From: Longimicrobiales bacterium
GTDB lineage: Bacteria > Gemmatimonadota > Gemmatimonadetes > Longimicrobiales > Gaopeijiaceae
Length of the DNA stretch: 64,000 nucleotides
NCBI GenBank assembly: GCA_958296005.1
Contig: CATQHQ010000001.1
Coordinates: 1,115,652-1,179,651, forward strand
Reading direction: 5' to 3'
The position numbers and the translations under genes were made by a program. The notes beneath the pieces are model-generated. The model ran no database searches, had not been told where the DNA came from, and saw only the letters and a program-made list of their open reading frames with translations. This document shows, one piece after another, positions 18,332-26,941 of this stretch. Numbering within the stretch: the stretch's first letter is position 1; each line of letters begins with the position of its first letter.

Positions 18332-19900
18332 GTGAACGAGGAGCTCCTGAAGGCGATCGTGACGATCGCCGCGGGCGCTTTGACGGGCGGACTCACCAAC
18401 ACGGTCGCGATCTGGATGCTCTTCCACCCGATCAAGCCTCCCGCCGTCCTGGGCCGACCGATCCGCCTGCTTCAGGGCGCCATCCCCAAGAATCAGCCTC
18501 GGCTGGCGAAGGCGATCGGCCGCACCGTGGGGGACACCCTGCTGACCACGGAGGACTTGGCCCGCACCTTCGACAACCCCGAGTTCCGGGCGGCGTTCGA
18601 CGAGAAGCTGGACGACTTCCTGACGCAGGTGCTGGATGTGGAGCGCGGTTCCCTGCGCGAGATATTCGGCCCCGAGGGCGCCGCCAAGGCCGACCAGATC
18701 GCCGGCGAGGTGGTGAACCACGCGCTGCACTGGATGCAGGGGTACGTGGCGTCCGACGCCTTCGAGTCCGCTGTCCGGGCGAAGGCCGGGAAGCTGGCCG
18801 AGTTCGTGGCCGACGCCTCGGCCGGCGACGTGCTGACGTCCGATCGAAGGGCCAGGATCGAGGCCGCCGCGACCGAGTGGATCGAGCGGGCCGTCTCCGG
18901 CGACCGCTTTCGGGAGTTCGTGGGCGACTACGTGCGGGAAGGCGCGGAGAAGCTGCTGGCGTCGGAGAGGACCGTGCGGGAGATGCTGCCCGAGGGGGCC
19001 GGAGCCGTCGTGGAGAAGACCCTGGCGGGCTATCTACCGCTGGCCGTCCGCAGGCTGGGCAAGATGCTGGAGAGCCCGGCGGTCCGGAGGCGCTTCGAGG
19101 CCGCGGTCCACGACGTTCTGGAGCGGTTCAAGGGAGGCTTGAAGTTCCACCAGAAGCTGGTGGCGAACTTGGTGATCAAGGACGACACGGTGGAGCAGGT
19201 GCTCAACACCATCGAGGCCGACGGCGTGGACCGGCTCGCCAGGCTCCTCCGGGAGCGCCCCGTGCAGGCCGCCATGGAGAAGGGGATCCGCGACGCCGTG
19301 GCGGAGTTCCTGGACCGGCCCATGAACCAGGTCCTGGGCGACCGGGAGGACCCGGCGTGGGCGGGCGCGTTGGCCGCGGGGGCGGAGGAGATCGTGGCGC
19401 TGGCCCGATCGCCGGCCACTCGCGCGTTCGTGGTCGAGAAGCTCGGCGCGTTCCTGGACCGCGCGTCCGAGCGCACCTGGGGCGACTTGGCGGGAGGGGT
19501 CTCGCGGGAGCAGGTGTCGGCGTGGGTGGTCGAGGCGGCGCGCAGCGACGTGGCGGACAAGGTCTACAGGGAGGGCGCCCGCCGGTTGACGGACGCCGCG
19601 CTGAACCACCCCGTCGGACGTCCCGCCCGCATCCTTCCCGGCAACTTGGCCCAGCAGATCCGCCTCGCGGCCGGCGACCCGATGTGGAACTGGCTCCAGG
19701 GCCAAGTCCCCGGAGTGGTCGCCAAGGTGAACGTGGCCCAGCGGGTCGAGGACAAGATCGCGGAGTTTCCCATCGAGACGATGGAGGACCTGGTGCGCCG
19801 AGTGACGGAGCGGGAGCTCCGGATGATCGTGCGGCTGGGGTACGCGCTAGGCCTCTTCGTCGGCGTCGTGCTTGTCGCGGTCAACCGGCTCTGGGGCTGA
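18332..19900 (+). CDS. DUF445 membrane-associated protein
   Basis: 522 residues from GTG, four bases after the lipoprotein stop. The N-terminal membrane segment TGGLTNTVAIWMLFHP and following KNQPRLAKAIG are the DUF445 hallmark (G-x-x-T-N-x-x-A-I-x-M-L-F-x-P). A long, helical, charged middle and a C-terminal membrane segment (LGYALGLFVGVVLVAV) complete it. Members are poorly understood membrane proteins. Its last 54 bases overlap the convergent small gene at 19,847. Confidence 0.88.
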   Translation: MNEELLKAIVTIAAGALTGGLTNTVAIWMLFHPIKPPAVLGRPIRLLQGAIPKNQPRLAKAIGRTVGDTLLTTEDLARTFDNPEFRAAFDEKLDDFLTQVLDVERGSLREIFGPEGAAKADQIAGEVVNHALHWMQGYVASDAFESAVRAKAGKLAEFVADASAGDVLTSDRRARIEAAATEWIERAVSGDRFREFVGDYVREGAEKLLASERTVREMLPEGAGAVVEKTLAGYLPLAVRRLGKMLESPAVRRRFEAAVHDVLERFKGGLKFHQKLVANLVIKDDTVEQVLNTIEADGVDRLARLLRERPVQAAMEKGIRDAVAEFLDRPMNQVLGDREDPAWAGALAAGAEEIVALARSPATRAFVVEKLGAFLDRASERTWGDLAGGVSREQVSAWVVEAARSDVADKVYREGARRLTDAALNHPVGRPARILPGNLAQQIRLAAGDPMWNWLQGQVPGVVAKVNVAQRVEDKIAEFPIETMEDLVRRVTERELRMIVRLGYALGLFVGVVLVAVNRLWG

Positions 19901-20206
19901 CGTCCGGAAGCGGACCCGACCCCCGCGACGGCGAGCCGAGGCTCGCTGCTTCGGCGAGATCAGGCCTCCGAAGAGGGTGAAGTGGCGCTTGGCGGACTTG
20001 CTCTCCGCACGTCGCGCCAGCGCGCCCTCCAGCTCGGCCAGGTGGCGCGGGTCGTGGGCGCCGGCGGTGCGTTCGCCGTTGCGCGGCCCCTGGGTGCTCC
20101 TCGCCGAGCCCCCGTCGCGCCAACGGCTCCCGTGCTTCCCCGGCATCCCCAGCCACACGCCGAGGAGCAGGGCGGCCACCGCGCCGAGAACGTGGTAGAC
20201 CGTCAC
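19847..20206 (-). CDS. Small single-span membrane protein, unknown
   Basis: 119 residues from a GTG that overlaps the TerB-like gene's stop (GTGA). One N-terminal membrane segment (VLGAVAALLLGVWLGMPG) is followed by a basic, polar cytoplasmic tail with KSAKRHFTLFGGLISPKQRA. I do not recognise the family. Tight coupling to the TerB-like gene argues that it is expressed and may work with it. Its 3' end overlaps DUF445 on the other strand. Confidence 0.6.
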   Translation of the reverse strand: MTVYHVLGAVAALLLGVWLGMPGKHGSRWRDGGSARSTQGPRNGERTAGAHDPRHLAELEGALARRAESKSAKRHFTLFGGLISPKQRASARRRGGRVRFRTSAPEPVDRDKHDADEEA

Positions 20207-20727
20207 GCCTGCGCCGTGTCCGCGCTTCCGGGCGCGGGCGCCGGGTCCTCGGCTGCCGCCTGCTCCCGAGCCGACTCGTGCCGCTTCCGCGCCTCGGACA
20301 GGTACCCGGCTTTGAGCCCCAGCAGGCTCGAGATCTTCCGCATGATGTAGTCCTCGCGGCCGCCAAGGTCGCCGTCCGCCAGCACCAGCCCCCACATCGC
20401 TTCCGCCAGCACCAGCTTCTGACCCACCGAGTAGTTCTCCCGGATCAGGGCGGTGAAGCCCCACAGGTCCACTCGGCTCCGCCGCTCGTCGTCGGCCAGG
20501 GCGATGAGCTCCTCGGCGGCCTCCGGCTTCAGCCCGAAGTGCCGTCGCACCAAGCCGCGCATGTACCGCCGCTCGTCGGCGCTGAAGTAGTCGTCGGCGT
20601 AAGCCACCTCCAGCAACAGGGCACACGCCGCGACCCGCAGGTCCTCCGGCGAAACCTCCTCCAGGGACTCGATCTCCTCCTCTTCCGCCATTCCCCGATG
20701 GAGGAACGCCCTGAGCCGCTCGATCAC
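20203..20727 (-). CDS. TerB-like (tellurite resistance B family) protein
   Basis: 174 residues from a GTG overlapping the cutA stop (GTGA). The core matches TerB-like domains: RVAACALLLEVAYADDYFSADERRYM, then a second half with EAMWGLVLADGDLGGREDYIM, which gives the two acidic metal-binding loops (ADD-x-x-x-xDE and ADGDL). A polar, Ala/Pro-rich tail follows. TerB-like domains bind metal ions and are linked to stress or membrane-associated complexes. A second GTG nine bases upstream (20,736) is less likely. Confidence 0.8.
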   Translation of the reverse strand: MIERLRAFLHRGMAEEEEIESLEEVSPEDLRVAACALLLEVAYADDYFSADERRYMRGLVRRHFGLKPEAAEELIALADDERRSRVDLWGFTALIRENYSVGQKLVLAEAMWGLVLADGDLGGREDYIMRKISSLLGLKAGYLSEARKRHESAREQAAAEDPAPAPGSADTAQA

Positions 20728-21065
20728 CGTCGGCACTCCTTCCGGACCCACGCCAAGTACGCAGGGGAGCCGTCGGTCACCTCGTGGACCAGCAGCTCGG
20801 GCACGTCGTACGGATGCAGCTGCTCCGCCCGCTCCAAGACCCGAGGCGTCGTTTCCCGCAACGTCTTCATGATCACGACGACCTCCTCGTCGCGCTCCAC
20901 CTTTCCCTCCCACCGGTAGAGGCTCGTCGCCCCCGGCAGGACGTTCCCGCAAGCCACCAGCCGCTCGTCCAGCAACCGTCCAACGATCTCCTCGGCCGTC
21001 GCCGCGTCGGGTGCCGTCATCAGAACCGTGACGACTCCGTGGGGCCTGTCGGCCTCGCCGGTCAA
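20724..21065 (-). CDS. cutA: CutA1 divalent-ion tolerance protein
   Basis: 113 residues from TTG with GGGAG six bases upstream. CutA motifs are clear: VLMTAPDAATAEEIVGRLLDERLVACGNVLPGATSLYRWEGKVE is the family's conserved first half (described by its elements), and TLRETTPRVLERAEQLHPYDVPE is its second half. CutA forms very stable trimers that bind copper or other metals; its true role is unsettled. It lies 13 bases after the acyl-CoA ligase and is coupled to the TerB-like gene. Confidence 0.92.
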   Translation of the reverse strand: MTGEADRPHGVVTVLMTAPDAATAEEIVGRLLDERLVACGNVLPGATSLYRWEGKVERDEEVVVIMKTLRETTPRVLERAEQLHPYDVPELLVHEVTDGSPAYLAWVRKECRR

Positions 21066-21078
21066 CGCCGACTCCCGG

Positions 21079-22932
21079 TCAGGAGCCTGCCAGGAAGATC
21101 GTGCGATCCGCGGCGGCAGGGTCGTAGAAGGCGTCGATCAGGGCGGCGTACCGATCGGCGACCACCCGGCGCTTCACCTTCTGCGTGGGAGTCAAGATGC
21201 CGTTCTCGATCGTGAACGGCTCCGCCAACAGGCCGATCTTCTTGGGCGTCTCGAAGCGGGCCAGGTCCCGCATCACGGAGAAGACCTGCTCCTTGAGGAA
21301 CTCCCGGCAACGCTTGCTCTCCAGCAGCGCCTCGGGGGTCGAAGCCGCCGCGCCCGCGCCGGCAGCCCAGCTCGACAGCTTGTCGAAGGCGGGCACCACG
21401 AGAACGGACACGAAGTTCCGTCCGTTGCCGACCACGACCGCTTGGTCCACGTAGGGGTTCCCCTTCAACAGGTTCTCGATCGCCTGAGGCGCCACGTACT
21501 TGCCGCCGGAGGTCTTGATCAGGTCCTTCTTGCGGTCCGTGATCGTGAGGTACCCGTCGTCGGAGAGCTCCCCGATGTCGCCCGTGCTGAACCAGCCGTC
21601 CTCCGAGATCACCTCCCGGGTCTTCGCCTCCAGGCCGTGGTACCCCTTCATGACCTGGGGACCCCGGACGAGAATCTCGCCGTCTTCCGCGATTCGGATC
21701 TCGGTGCCGGGGACCGGACGGCCCACGGTGCCGATCCTGAAGTGCTCGAAGGTGTTGACGTTGGTGACGGGCGAAGTCTCGCTGAGGCCGTAGCCCTCCA
21801 GAATCATGATCCCGGCCCCCAGGAAGAAGCGGTTGATCTCCGGCGCCAGCGGCGCGCCCCCGCTCACGAAGAAGCGCAGCCGCCCGCCCACGCCCTCCCT
21901 GATCTTCCCGAAGACCAGCTTGTCCGCCACGGCGTACTTCAGGCCCAGCAGCCCGGAGGGTTCCTGCCCCCGCTCGCGGAGCGCAGCCGCCTGCCTGCCA
22001 ACCGACACGGCCCAGCCCACCAGCTTGCCCTTGAGGCCGCTGGCGTCGAGCACCTTCTGGTAGACCTTCTCGTACAGCCGAGGCACGGAGCACATGAGCG
22101 TCGGGCGCAACCTCTTGAGGTCGTCCGCCACGCGGTCGATCGTGCCGTGGGCGACGGTGCAGCCTGCCGAGAAGAAGAGATAGTCCACCATCCGCTGGAA
22201 GACGTGGGAGAGGGGCAGGAACGACAGCGTGGTGTCGGTTTTCCGCACCTCCAGCATCTGCTTGGCCGCCCAGACGTTCGACGCGACGTTGTTGTGGGTG
22301 AGCATCACGCCCTTGGGGGCGCCGGTGGTTCCCGAGGTGTAGATCATCGTGGCCACGTCGCCGGGCCGCGCCCGCAGGGCCTCTTCCCGAAAGGCGTCCG
22401 GGTCGGCGCCCTCGCCCCGCGCCATGAACTCCTGCCCCGCCGTGAGCCCGTCCCCTGCCGCCGCGTTGTCGAAGACGACGATCTCCGGCTTCGGGTCCAG
22501 ATCGGCCGCCGCCTCCAGAGCCTTGGCCGCCTGCTCGCCGTCGGACGCGAACACCAGCTTGGCGCCCGAGTCCTTCAGGATGTACGCGACCTGGGCGGCG
22601 GGCAGCGTGTTGTAGATCGGCACGTCCACGGCGCCGGCGCAGAGGCAAGACCAGTCGGCCAGAGCCCACTCGAGCCGGTTCTCCGACAAGATCGCCACCC
22701 TGTCGCCTCGCCGGATCCCCGACTTGGCCAGCGCCGCTGCGCCCTCCCGCACCACCGCTTCGATCTGGGGGTAGTTCCACGACCGGCCGGTGCCGGCGGC
22801 GTCTCCGTCGGGGAGCACCAAGTACGCGGCCTTGCCGCCGGGCATCCGGTCCACGGCGTCGAAGAAGAGCTGGACCAGCGTTCCCTCGGGAACGTCGGCC
22901 GGGTTGGCGTAGCGGTCCACGGTGCCGGACAC
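21079..22932 (-). CDS. Long-chain fatty-acid-CoA ligase (AMP-forming)
   Basis: 617 residues. It has adenylate-forming motifs: YTSGTTGAPKGVMLTHNN (ATP loop), EGYGLSETSP, GWFSTGDIGEL, and the C-terminal ITDRKKDLIKTSGGKYVAPQ hinge and lysine region. Length and motif spacing fit the FAA1/long-chain acyl-CoA synthetase group. The enzyme activates fatty acids with ATP and CoA for oxidation or lipid synthesis. It lies four bases from the OsmC stop and heads the cutA-TerB group. Confidence 0.92.
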   Translation of the reverse strand: MSGTVDRYANPADVPEGTLVQLFFDAVDRMPGGKAAYLVLPDGDAAGTGRSWNYPQIEAVVREGAAALAKSGIRRGDRVAILSENRLEWALADWSCLCAGAVDVPIYNTLPAAQVAYILKDSGAKLVFASDGEQAAKALEAAADLDPKPEIVVFDNAAAGDGLTAGQEFMARGEGADPDAFREEALRARPGDVATMIYTSGTTGAPKGVMLTHNNVASNVWAAKQMLEVRKTDTTLSFLPLSHVFQRMVDYLFFSAGCTVAHGTIDRVADDLKRLRPTLMCSVPRLYEKVYQKVLDASGLKGKLVGWAVSVGRQAAALRERGQEPSGLLGLKYAVADKLVFGKIREGVGGRLRFFVSGGAPLAPEINRFFLGAGIMILEGYGLSETSPVTNVNTFEHFRIGTVGRPVPGTEIRIAEDGEILVRGPQVMKGYHGLEAKTREVISEDGWFSTGDIGELSDDGYLTITDRKKDLIKTSGGKYVAPQAIENLLKGNPYVDQAVVVGNGRNFVSVLVVPAFDKLSSWAAGAGAAASTPEALLESKRCREFLKEQVFSVMRDLARFETPKKIGLLAEPFTIENGILTPTQKVKRRVVADRYAALIDAFYDPAAADRTIFLAGS

Positions 22933-22936
22933 GGGT

Positions 22937-23350
22937 CTACACTCCTTCCAGGACGATCTCCACCGGGATGTCCCGCCGAAGGGAAAAGAGAACGGAGCAG
23001 TACTTCTCCTGGGAGAGCTCGATCGCCCGCTCCACCTTGGCGCGTTGGGTCGGGGGGACGCCGGCGACGCGGACCACGAAGCGCAAGGCCGTGTAGTAGC
23101 GCGGCGGCTTCTCCGCTCGCTTCCCTTGCGCCTCCACGTCGAGCGCGTCGAGAGGGACGCGCCCCTTCTCCAGGATCGCCCGCACGTCGATCGCCATGCA
23201 GCCCGCCACCGCCGTCAGCACCAAGTCCATGGGAGACGGTCCAGTAGCGGAGTCGCCGTCCACGACCAGCTGGGGGCCGTCCGTCGGACCGCCGTCGAAC
23301 ACCATGCCCGAGCCGGTCCAGGACAAGCGGACCTCCCTGTCGGCCTTCAT
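22937..23350 (-). CDS. OsmC/Ohr family peroxidase-like protein
   Basis: 137 residues from ATG. The two family cysteines are visible: VAGCMAID and the later EKYCSVLFSL. SPMDLVLTAVAGC is the central helix motif. OsmC proteins reduce organic hydroperoxides with these thiols. The gene sits between a TPR gene (16 bases away) and the acyl-CoA ligase, so protection against lipid peroxides would suit the context, though that link is inference. Confidence 0.9.
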   Translation of the reverse strand: MKADREVRLSWTGSGMVFDGGPTDGPQLVVDGDSATGPSPMDLVLTAVAGCMAIDVRAILEKGRVPLDALDVEAQGKRAEKPPRYYTALRFVVRVAGVPPTQRAKVERAIELSQEKYCSVLFSLRRDIPVEIVLEGV

Positions 23351-23366
23351 CGGCGCGGTCCGGCGG

Positions 23367-23807
23367 TCAAGCTTCGTGGGGCGCGGGCTCGTTGCCCACC
23401 GCGCCCTGCAGCTCTTCGAGGGTAGTGCGAGCGTGGTTCACGTGGTCGGTCGCGCCCATAGGGGGACTGCCGGCCAGGAACGCCTCCAGATGGCGAACCG
23501 CATTGTCTCGCTGGCCGTGACGAAGGAGGAGGAACGCCAAGCCGTAGTGCGCACCCGGCGATTCGGGGTTCCGATTGAGGACGTGACGGTAGGTCTTGAT
23601 GGCTTCGTCCTCCATCCCCATGCGGGTGTACGCGATGGCGATCTGCTGGAGGACGATCGGGTCTCCCGGAGATTCCTTAAGCGCAAGACGAAACGAGGTC
23701 AGGGCCTCGTGGAACTTCCCCTCTTGGGCGAGGGCGAGCCCTTCCTCGTAGTAGTCGACCCGCTCGGTCCGGCCGGGGCCACCGAATATCTTGTTCCAGA
23801 ACGACAT
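23367..23807 (-). CDS. TPR-repeat protein
   Basis: 146 residues from ATG at 23,807 (MSFWNKIFGG). At least three tetratricopeptide units are visible: YYEEGLALAQEGKFHEALTS, QQIAIAYTRMGMEDEAIKTY and GAHYGLAFLLLRHGQRDNAV. No signal peptide or membrane segment is seen, so it is probably a cytoplasmic scaffold. It heads the leftward group of OsmC, acyl-CoA ligase, CutA, TerB-like and a membrane protein. Confidence 0.82.
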   Translation of the reverse strand: MSFWNKIFGGPGRTERVDYYEEGLALAQEGKFHEALTSFRLALKESPGDPIVLQQIAIAYTRMGMEDEAIKTYRHVLNRNPESPGAHYGLAFLLLRHGQRDNAVRHLEAFLAGSPPMGATDHVNHARTTLEELQGAVGNEPAPHEA

Positions 23808-24040
23808 GGACGACGGTTCACCGTTCTGCTTTGAGGTACCCCGGGGACGACGATCAGGCGCCACGGGGCGGAGTCTTCAAGGTATCGGATTCTACGAACC
23901 GGACAAGTGAAGCGGTTTTGCCGCCGCCCGCCACCGTTCCCTCGAGCGCGGCTGCCGTTCGGCAGCGGCGGGAACCTTTGATGGTTCGGCGGCGTATCGG
24001 TTCTGTACCGCCTTGCGAACACTCGACGAGGGACAAGGAT

Positions 24041-25321
24041 ATGATGAACAGAGGACACCGACTGCGAGACGACGTACGGAACATCCTGCTGATCGGCGGG
24101 TCGGCCCTGGCCGGTCTCGTCGTCATGACGGCGATCGCGTTCAGGCCGTTCGGGTACCACGGGCCTCCTCCGCCGGCCCGGCTCGCAGCCTCCGCCGAGG
24201 CTGCGGAGGGCTTCCCCAGCGACGGCTACCGGGTGGTGGAGCCGATGTCGGGCGCCAACCGCCTCTACGGCACCGTCCGCGCCAAGCGGGGCGACGTCTA
24301 CGAAGGGTTCCTGCGGTGGGACCGGAACGAAGGCAGCTGGGGCGATCTGCTGGACGCGACCAAGGTGGTGGAGGGCCGCACCACGCTCTCCGGCATCCGC
24401 TTCGGCCACGTCCGCTCGATTCAGCCGATCGGCCGCAACCAGGCGATCCTGGCCCTGCGGTCCGGCCAGGCGGTCGGCATGAGAGGGCACTCCAGCGACG
24501 TGGGCGGCGGCTTCCGGGGGTTGGTGGTCACGGACTACCGCGACGGCGTCGTCCACAGGGGGGATGTGAAGCTGGATTGGGACGAGATCGGCGAAGTGGA
24601 GTTCACCCCGGCGCCCGCGGGCATCGATCCGCCAGGAAGCCGGCTTCACGGCACCGTCGTCACCCGCTCCGGCATGGAGTTCACCGGCTACGTGACGTGG
24701 GACGTGGACGAGATACACTCGGCGGACGAGCTGGACGGGGACGCCGGAGGCCGTCGCTTCGAGGTTCCCTTCGGCGCCATTCGGTCGATCCGGAGCGCCG
24801 GACCTCGCGGCGCGGAAGTCGAGCTGCATACGGGCGAAGCGGTCGTGCTGCGGGGCACCAACGACGTCAACGACCAGAACCGGGGGATCACCGTGTCCGA
24901 CCCGGGGCTGGGACAGGTGGCGATCGAGTGGGACGACTTCCGGAGCGTGCGCTTCCACGAGGCGGCGGTCGAGGCGTCCTACCACGACTTCGACGGCGGG
25001 CAGCCGCTGCGGGGCACCGTGCTCACGGCCTCCGGAGACGAGCTGACGGGCGAAATCCAGTGGGACCGGGACGAGACCCGGAGCTGGGAGATCCTCGACG
25101 GGAGCATGGCGGACGCCGAGTTCGACGTGGAGTTCTCCAAGATCGCGCGGATCGAGCGGAACGCCGACGGCGTCGTAGTGACGTTGCGGGACGGCCGAAC
25201 CCTGCATCTGGAGGGCTCCAACGACGTGGACGCCGGGAACCGAGGGATCGTGGTGGAGTCCGGCGGCCGGAGCCACACGGTAGCGTGGAGCGACTTCGCG
25301 GAGCTGCGGCTGGAGGGGTAG
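24041..25321 (+). CDS. Membrane-anchored protein with three ~105-residue internal repeats, unknown
   Basis: 426 residues from ATG, AAGGA site just upstream. An N-terminal segment (NILLIGGSALAGLVVMTAIAF) is a signal anchor. The rest is three copies of a beta-rich unit: each starts L-[YHR]-G-T-V followed by a G-D/M-E-[FL]-x-G turn and W-D-x-[ND]-E (LYGTVRAKRGD, LHGTVVTRSGM, LRGTVLTASGD), and ends in a G-x-x-x-x-N-D-V-x-x-x-N-R-G-I phrase (in the first unit, SSDVGGGFRGL). I do not recognise the family. The gene faces a POT transporter across a 22-base perfect palindrome. Its upstream 176 bases hold its promoter region, but no clear hexamers. Confidence 0.78.
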   Translation: MMNRGHRLRDDVRNILLIGGSALAGLVVMTAIAFRPFGYHGPPPPARLAASAEAAEGFPSDGYRVVEPMSGANRLYGTVRAKRGDVYEGFLRWDRNEGSWGDLLDATKVVEGRTTLSGIRFGHVRSIQPIGRNQAILALRSGQAVGMRGHSSDVGGGFRGLVVTDYRDGVVHRGDVKLDWDEIGEVEFTPAPAGIDPPGSRLHGTVVTRSGMEFTGYVTWDVDEIHSADELDGDAGGRRFEVPFGAIRSIRSAGPRGAEVELHTGEAVVLRGTNDVNDQNRGITVSDPGLGQVAIEWDDFRSVRFHEAAVEASYHDFDGGQPLRGTVLTASGDELTGEIQWDRDETRSWEILDGSMADAEFDVEFSKIARIERNADGVVVTLRDGRTLHLEGSNDVDAGNRGIVVESGGRSHTVAWSDFAELRLEG

Positions 25322-25342
25322 GCCGTCGCGGCCGCGACGGCC
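25321..25342. terminator. Perfect 22-bp palindrome between convergent genes
   Basis: A 22-base perfect palindrome (half GGCCGTCGCGG) starts on the last base of the repeat-protein stop codon and ends nine bases before the POT transporter stop. It could form a strong GC hairpin in transcripts from both sides. There is no T-run, so it may act with Rho or as a mRNA 3' end. The role is inferred from position. Confidence 0.55.
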
Positions 25343-25350
25343 GCTCGGCG

Positions 25351-26823
25351 CTACTTCACGTCGCCCATCAGGCGCTTGATCAGCGGGCTTGCGGCCAGCG
25401 CCACGATCCCCGCGCCGCCGATGATCATGGCGACCGTGCTGAACAGCGGCGCGGGCGCCAATGACTCCAGCCGCCCGGCCACCAATCCCGCGACCACGTT
25501 GCCCAGGGACGTGGCCACGAACCACATCCCCATCAGCTGGCTGAGGCGGCGGGCCGGCGCCAGCTTCGTCACCGCCGAGAGGCCGATCGGGGAAAGGGCC
25601 AGCTCTCCCACGGTGTGGAAGAAGTACATGACCACGAGCCAAGACGCAGAGGCCGGGTTCTCCGGCGTGGCGTTTGCGGCGCCCCAGGCTACGACCAAGA
25701 ACCCGGCGGCCAGCCACAGGAGGCCGAAGGCGAACTTGACGGGGGTGGACGGGTTGGCGTTGCGGTTGGCGAGCCACACCCACAGCCACCCGAAGATCGG
25801 CGCGAAGACCACGATGAAGAAGGCGTTGACCGACTGGAGCAGCGACGCCGGGTACTCCCAGCCGCCGATCGAGCGGTCGGTGTAGTCGCGAGCGAACAGG
25901 TTCAGCGACGATCCCGCTTGCTCGAAGCCGGACCAGAAGACCGTGGCCAGGATCGCGAACCAGAAGATCGTCGCGATCTTCTTCTTCTCGATCGGGTCGT
26001 GTCCGCCCCAAAAGATGACGAACACGAAGTAGATGACGATCACGGCGGCCACGAGCCAGACGAAGCTCGCCGCGATGTCGGGAAGCGTGACGGCCAGAAC
26101 GCCCCGCGAGACCAGGAGCCCGAAGACGCCGAGGGCGACGGCGACGGCCGCGCAACCGCCGAAGAACTGCCGGCTCAAGCGCTTGAGTTGGCTCGGCGTC
26201 TGGTCGCTTCGCAGGACTCCGGCGTTGCCCAGCGCGCCGTAGCCCATGCGGAACTGGATCAACCCCAGCACCATCCCCACGCCCGCCGCCGAAAAGCCCC
26301 AGTGCCAGTTCACGTCCTCGCCCAGGAAGCCGCACACAATCGGCCCCGCCAGGGCGCCCAGGTTGATTCCCATGTAGAAGATCGAGAAGCCGGCGTCCCG
26401 TCGGGTCCCGCCTTCCGGGTACAAGTCGGCAACCACCGAGCTCACGTTGGGCTTGAGGAGTCCAGTTCCGACGATGATCAGCGCCAGCCCCGTGAAGAAC
26501 ATGAAGGTGCTGGGCACCGCCATGCTGAAGTGTCCGGCCGCGATTATGCAGCCGCCGACGAAGACGGCCTTCCGCTGGCCCCACAGCCGGTCCGCCACCC
26601 AGCCTCCGGGCAGGCCCAGCAGGTACACCAAGCCGGTGTAGAGCCCGTAGATCGCGGTGGCGGTTCCCACGTCGAGACCCATCCCCGGGTTCGCCGTCGC
26701 GGTCGCGCCGGTCATGAAGAGGACCAAGAGGGCGCGCATCCCGTAATAGGAGAAGCGCTCCCACATCTCGGTGAAGAAGAGCGTGTAGAGCCCACGCGGG
26801 TGGCGTGCGGATGCTGCCGTCAT
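25351..26823 (-). CDS. POT/PTR family proton-coupled peptide transporter
   Basis: 490 residues from ATG (MTAASARHPRGLYTLFFTEM). Family signatures are complete: the ExxER-like FTEMWERFSYYGMRALLVLFM in helix 1, GGWVADRLWGQR between helices 2 and 3, and FSIFYMGINLGALAGP. About 12-14 membrane helices are visible. These carriers import di- and tripeptides with protons. An in-frame ATG 60 bases upstream exists but lacks the conserved N-terminus. Confidence 0.95.
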   Translation of the reverse strand: MTAASARHPRGLYTLFFTEMWERFSYYGMRALLVLFMTGATATANPGMGLDVGTATAIYGLYTGLVYLLGLPGGWVADRLWGQRKAVFVGGCIIAAGHFSMAVPSTFMFFTGLALIIVGTGLLKPNVSSVVADLYPEGGTRRDAGFSIFYMGINLGALAGPIVCGFLGEDVNWHWGFSAAGVGMVLGLIQFRMGYGALGNAGVLRSDQTPSQLKRLSRQFFGGCAAVAVALGVFGLLVSRGVLAVTLPDIAASFVWLVAAVIVIYFVFVIFWGGHDPIEKKKIATIFWFAILATVFWSGFEQAGSSLNLFARDYTDRSIGGWEYPASLLQSVNAFFIVVFAPIFGWLWVWLANRNANPSTPVKFAFGLLWLAAGFLVVAWGAANATPENPASASWLVVMYFFHTVGELALSPIGLSAVTKLAPARRLSQLMGMWFVATSLGNVVAGLVAGRLESLAPAPLFSTVAMIIGGAGIVALAASPLIKRLMGDVK

Positions 26824-26941
26824 GTCGTCTCCGGGGCGAGGCGGCGGGCCGGCAGGAACGATCCTCCGGCTGTTCGGCGGCAAGATAGGGCAGGGGACCG
26901 AACGTTGCGAACGGCGGGCCGCTTGGCTGGCGGCGGGGGCG

